Positions 6,592-8,778 of a DNA stretch of 8,778 nucleotides are shown in pieces (within the stretch, counting starts at the first letter, position 1; each line of letters starts with the position of its first letter). Under the pieces are notes generated by a model. The model made no database searches. It was not told the DNA's origin and saw only the letters and a list, made by a program, of their open reading frames with translations. The stretch is from positions 1 through 8,778 of the forward strand of contig JAFNGF010000376.1 of NCBI GenBank assembly GCA_017885385.1, read 5' to 3'. The DNA is from Planctomycetota bacterium. Lineage in GTDB: Bacteria; Planctomycetota; Phycisphaerae; Sedimentisphaerales; Anaerobacaceae. The translations under genes and the position numbers were made by a program.

Positions 6592-7703
6592 AAATCCCGA
6601 TGGCACGATCAATATTCTTGGTGATGGTTTTGGCTGCCGGCGGTTCCGGCAATGCGCGTATCCAGGGACAGAACCTGGTTATTATTCGTGCCGGGCCAAG
6701 ACTGCAGCTCCCCGGCGTAATTGGTCAAGGTATGGACAAGAATACGGCCGGAGATGTCGATTGCAGCAGTCCTGCACATTGGGACGCCGATACGATGTAT
6801 ATGTTTTACTCGACGGGGCACCCGTTTCGCAGCTCAGGGCCTGACCTTTTTCACCTGAGCCGACCTTCGCAGCGGGTTAGTTTCGACAACGAGGCAGCCT
6901 GGACAATGGGCGGACGTTGGATCGAATCAACGCACAAGGCAGATGACGGCAGGCTCTATATGTGGTATCACAACGAGCCGCCGCTGGCATCCGGCAGGAC
7001 GGCGCCGCGGATTGGCGCAATGGTCTCGACCGATAACGGTCTTACCTGGCACGATTTAGGTATCGTTCTTGAAGCGCCGGCTGGTTCCGACAATGCCGAA
7101 TCTGCCAACAAGTATTTTGTGGGCGGCAACGGCGATTTCGCGGTCATCGCGGATAATGAGAAAGAGCACTTCTACTTCTTCATAAGCACCTATCACAGGG
7201 ACAAAGCCGAGCAGGGCGTTGCGCTGGCGCGTATGCGGTACGAGGACCGTGATGCACCGAAAGGCAAGGTCTTCAAGTGGCATAAAGGCGGTTGGAACGA
7301 GCCGGGTCTCGGCGGGCACGTAACGCCGGTTTTCCCTGTTTCTGTCGATTGGCACCGCACCGACGGTGATGCGTTCTGGGGGCCCTCCATCCACTATAAT
7401 ACCTATTTGAATGGATGGGTGATGCTGCTGAACCGTGCCAGGGATAAGGATTGGACGCAGGAAGGGATTTATGTAAGTTTTAGCACAGACCTTGCTGACC
7501 CAACTGGTTGGACAAAGCCGGCAAAGATTCTGGATGCCAGTGAGCTTGAAAAGTCAAAATGGTATCCGCAGGTAATGGGGATGGATAAAGCGAAGCGTCA
7601 CACCGACAAGCTCGCTGGAAGAATCGCCCGGCTTTTTGTTGCCGGCGTTTCAAAATGGGAGGTTGTTTTTCGCAAGCCAGGCCAGGAGGATTCTCCTGAC
7701 TAA
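6588..7703 (+). CDS. Exported beta-propeller protein, glycosidase/sialidase-like
   Basis: The protein has 371 residues. The N-terminus MKIPMARSIF followed by LVMVLAAGGSGNA reads as a short signal peptide with likely cleavage after A23, so the protein is probably periplasmic or secreted. The rest is rich in short beta-strands with repeated aromatic segments: TMYMFYSTG (69-77), RLYMWYHNEP (122-131), an Asp-box-like STDNGLTW (147-154), EHFYFFISTY (193-202), FWGPSIHYNTYLNGWVMLL (263-281) and EGIYVSFSTDLADPTGW (292-308). This pattern is usual for five-bladed propellers of the GH43/GH32/GH117 type and for sialidase-like repeats. Acidic candidates such as D57, E113 and D261 exist, but a catalytic triad cannot be assigned by eye, so a binding or lyase role is also possible. 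Its ATG overlaps the kinase-HAD stop by 4 nt, implying co-translation. The stop is at 7701-7703. Confidence 0.7.
   Translation: MKIPMARSIFLVMVLAAGGSGNARIQGQNLVIIRAGPRLQLPGVIGQGMDKNTAGDVDCSSPAHWDADTMYMFYSTGHPFRSSGPDLFHLSRPSQRVSFDNEAAWTMGGRWIESTHKADDGRLYMWYHNEPPLASGRTAPRIGAMVSTDNGLTWHDLGIVLEAPAGSDNAESANKYFVGGNGDFAVIADNEKEHFYFFISTYHRDKAEQGVALARMRYEDRDAPKGKVFKWHKGGWNEPGLGGHVTPVFPVSVDWHRTDGDAFWGPSIHYNTYLNGWVMLLNRARDKDWTQEGIYVSFSTDLADPTGWTKPAKILDASELEKSKWYPQVMGMDKAKRHTDKLAGRIARLFVAGVSKWEVVFRKPGQEDSPD
7683..7698. other. Small hairpin at the convergent gene ends
   Basis: The arms caggag (7683-7688) and ctcctg (7693-7698) pair perfectly around a gatt loop, just before the stop of the propeller gene and just beyond the stop of the CvpA-like gene. 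It sits where a bidirectional terminator would be expected, but neither strand has a T-run after it, so a terminator role is only weakly supported. No better terminator is seen between the convergent genes, which leave no intergenic space. Confidence 0.3.
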
Positions 7704-8269
7704 GATCGATCGGCCGGTTTGTGTGCTGATCTTTCTTGAGCTGGCTTGAGTAACTTGCTGATGACTTGCTGTGTGGTATGCTCGTTGTCGGCGGCCACTA
7801 CGCGGTTGACCGAGTCGCACCACCATGCGACGTAGGGAACACTGCTCTGCTCAACGGTGCTTCTTAAGCCGATGTCTCGCGCGAAGCCAGCCTGAGAGAG
7901 TGGACTTACCAAGATAACAAGGGTCAGAAAACTCCAGACGAGAAACCCGGCCAGGAAGCCGAGCAGCCCGCTGCCGACATTGTCGATTGGCCGCGGAAAC
8001 CAGATGCTGAACCGGCTGGTGAGAAAGCTATATGATACGCCATGTAGGATAAGAAATGCCCCGGCTGCCACGGTTATCAAGGTCAAGGCATTGCCATAAG
8101 CGGTATCGCTGGCAGCAGGAACCATAGTAGTAATCACCGGCGTCAGAAAGACACTCAGATAAATAGATATGACTATATTAAAGAGCATAGTCCAGGTCTC
8201 ATAGAAGCCGATCTTGACGGCCAGCCAGGCGAAGAATGCCGCAGCTAATATCCCTGCCCAAAAGACCAT
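7700..8269 (-). CDS. CvpA-family integral membrane protein
   Basis: The product has 189 residues and four probable membrane helices, at about 3-20, 25-50, 60-80 and 98-123. Between helices 3 and 4 is PIDNVGSGLLGFLAGFLVWS (94-113), the D-x-x-x-G-x-x-x-G-x-x-x-G pattern typical of the CvpA/colicin V production family. The C-terminal tail (about 125-189) is soluble and ends in a basic segment. CvpA proteins lie in the inner membrane and have been linked to envelope maintenance, secretion and stress tolerance; the exact activity is unsettled. The ATG lies 5 nt after the stop of the secretion ATPase gene, with a ggtggg-like ribosome-binding site inside that gene, so the two are probably one operon. 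Its TAG (7700-7702) overlaps the stop of the converging propeller gene. Confidence 0.78.
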   Translation of the reverse strand: MVFWAGILAAAFFAWLAVKIGFYETWTMLFNIVISIYLSVFLTPVITTMVPAASDTAYGNALTLITVAAGAFLILHGVSYSFLTSRFSIWFPRPIDNVGSGLLGFLAGFLVWSFLTLVILVSPLSQAGFARDIGLRSTVEQSSVPYVAWWCDSVNRVVAADNEHTTQQVISKLLKPAQERSAHKPADRS

Positions 8270-8274
8270 AAGAT

Positions 8275-8778
8275 TCAGCCCACCACTCTTTTTAGCTCTT
8301 CGAGACTTGTTACTCCCAGAGCCACCTTTTTTAGCCCTTCTTTCCGCAGATTGGTTCTATCTTTTCTTCTGCCCTCAGTTCTAAGGTGGCGCAGCAGTCC
8401 TTCGTTACTGGCGATGTCGGCCCTGATTTCGTCGGTCAGAACCAGGATATCGCAGATAGCGGTCCTTGCGTAGTAGCCGGTCCCGCCGCAGTATTTACAG
8501 CCCACGGCCTTAAACATGCGTGAGTAATCTATGTGTTTGTTTTCAAATTCTTCGATTAAGCCTCGGGTCAGCTTCGCGGGCTTCTTACAGCGATTGCAAA
8601 GCACGCGGAGCAATCGTTGTGAGACCAGCGCACTCAGGCTGGATGACAGAAGGATCGGCGATATGCCCAGGTCAAGCAATCTAATTAGGGCGCCCGCGTT
8701 GCTATCACAGTGTATTGTAGCCAAGACGAGATGGCCGGTCTGAGACGCCCGAAGCCCGATCTCAGCCGTTTCTTCGTC
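8275..8778 (-). CDS. GspE/PilB-type secretion or pilus ATPase, C-terminal part
   Basis: The reading frame runs off the right edge of the window, leaving 167 C-terminal residues. A TTG at 8724 is an internal leucine, not a start. The visible part opens with DEETAEIGLRASQTGHLVLA, equivalent to the RDxETAEIA...TGHLV(F/L)STLH segment of GspE/PilB/PulE ATPases just after Walker B, including the His box (H16, H23). It is followed by the family's tetracysteine zinc site: C61-x2-C64 and C94-x2-C97 in CNRC and CKYCGGTGYYARTAI. These hexameric cytoplasmic ATPases power type II secretion or type IV pilus assembly; the C-terminus alone does not tell which. HCDSNAG replaces the more common HTNDAxx after the His box, a modest divergence. 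A CvpA-like gene follows 5 nt later. Confidence 0.93.
   Translation of the reverse strand, partial: DEETAEIGLRASQTGHLVLATIHCDSNAGALIRLLDLGISPILLSSSLSALVSQRLLRVLCNRCKKPAKLTRGLIEEFENKHIDYSRMFKAVGCKYCGGTGYYARTAICDILVLTDEIRADIASNEGLLRHLRTEGRRKDRTNLRKEGLKKVALGVTSLEELKRVVG

Noticed and set aside
8275..8724. A complete gene starting at TTG 8724
   Set aside because: That TTG encodes a leucine in the conserved GHLVLATIH segment, and the frame stays open to the window edge with family-typical sequence.
1..8778. CRISPR array, tRNA, rRNA or transposase
   Set aside because: No regularly spaced repeats, cloverleaf-like segments or transposase-like reading frames were seen on either strand.

Overview
This 8.8 kb window is a bacterial chromosomal fragment. 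Its main genes are of moderate G+C (about 50-55% by eye). Several things fit a planctomycete-like or related uncultured environmental bacterium: the gene families present (AGE-type epimerase, a distant deoxyhypusine-synthase-like protein, a URO-D superfamily protein, a kinase-phosphatase fusion, an exported beta-propeller), the GspE/PilB-type ATPase next to a CvpA-like protein, and interspersed palindromic repeats. That assignment is an inference; no rRNA or other marker gene is present.

Layout. Positions 1-347 carry no convincing gene. They hold two interspersed palindromic elements (43-60 and 77-132), then an AT-rich stretch with a promoter-like site. Positions 348-893 hold a solitary AT-rich gene (about 35-36% G+C by hand count) for a 181-residue protein. 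It has a D...ExE...DLxK pattern resembling BamHI/BglII-type restriction nucleases. The gap 894-1136 contains a hairpin plus T-run at 1052-1078, which is either that gene's terminator or a leader attenuator.

From 1137 to 7703, five plus-strand genes form a probable operon: an AGE-family sugar 2-epimerase/isomerase, a distant deoxyhypusine-synthase-like protein, a URO-D superfamily protein (not HemE-like), a PfkB sugar kinase fused to a HAD phosphatase, and an exported five-bladed-propeller glycosidase-like protein. Gaps are 9, 62 and 53 nt, then a 4-nt overlap. A reasonable reading is a carbohydrate pathway: the exported protein binds or cuts a glycan outside the cytoplasm, the epimerase interconverts the released sugar, and the fusion protein adds and removes phosphates. 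The DHS-like and URO-D-like proteins carry out steps that cannot be named from sequence. This set is the best candidate here for an undescribed system.

From 8778 down to 7700 two minus-strand genes converge on that operon: the C-terminal part of a GspE/PilB secretion or pilus ATPase, cut by the window edge, and 5 nt after it a four-helix CvpA-family membrane protein. The stop codons of the CvpA-like gene and the propeller gene overlap each other on opposite strands.
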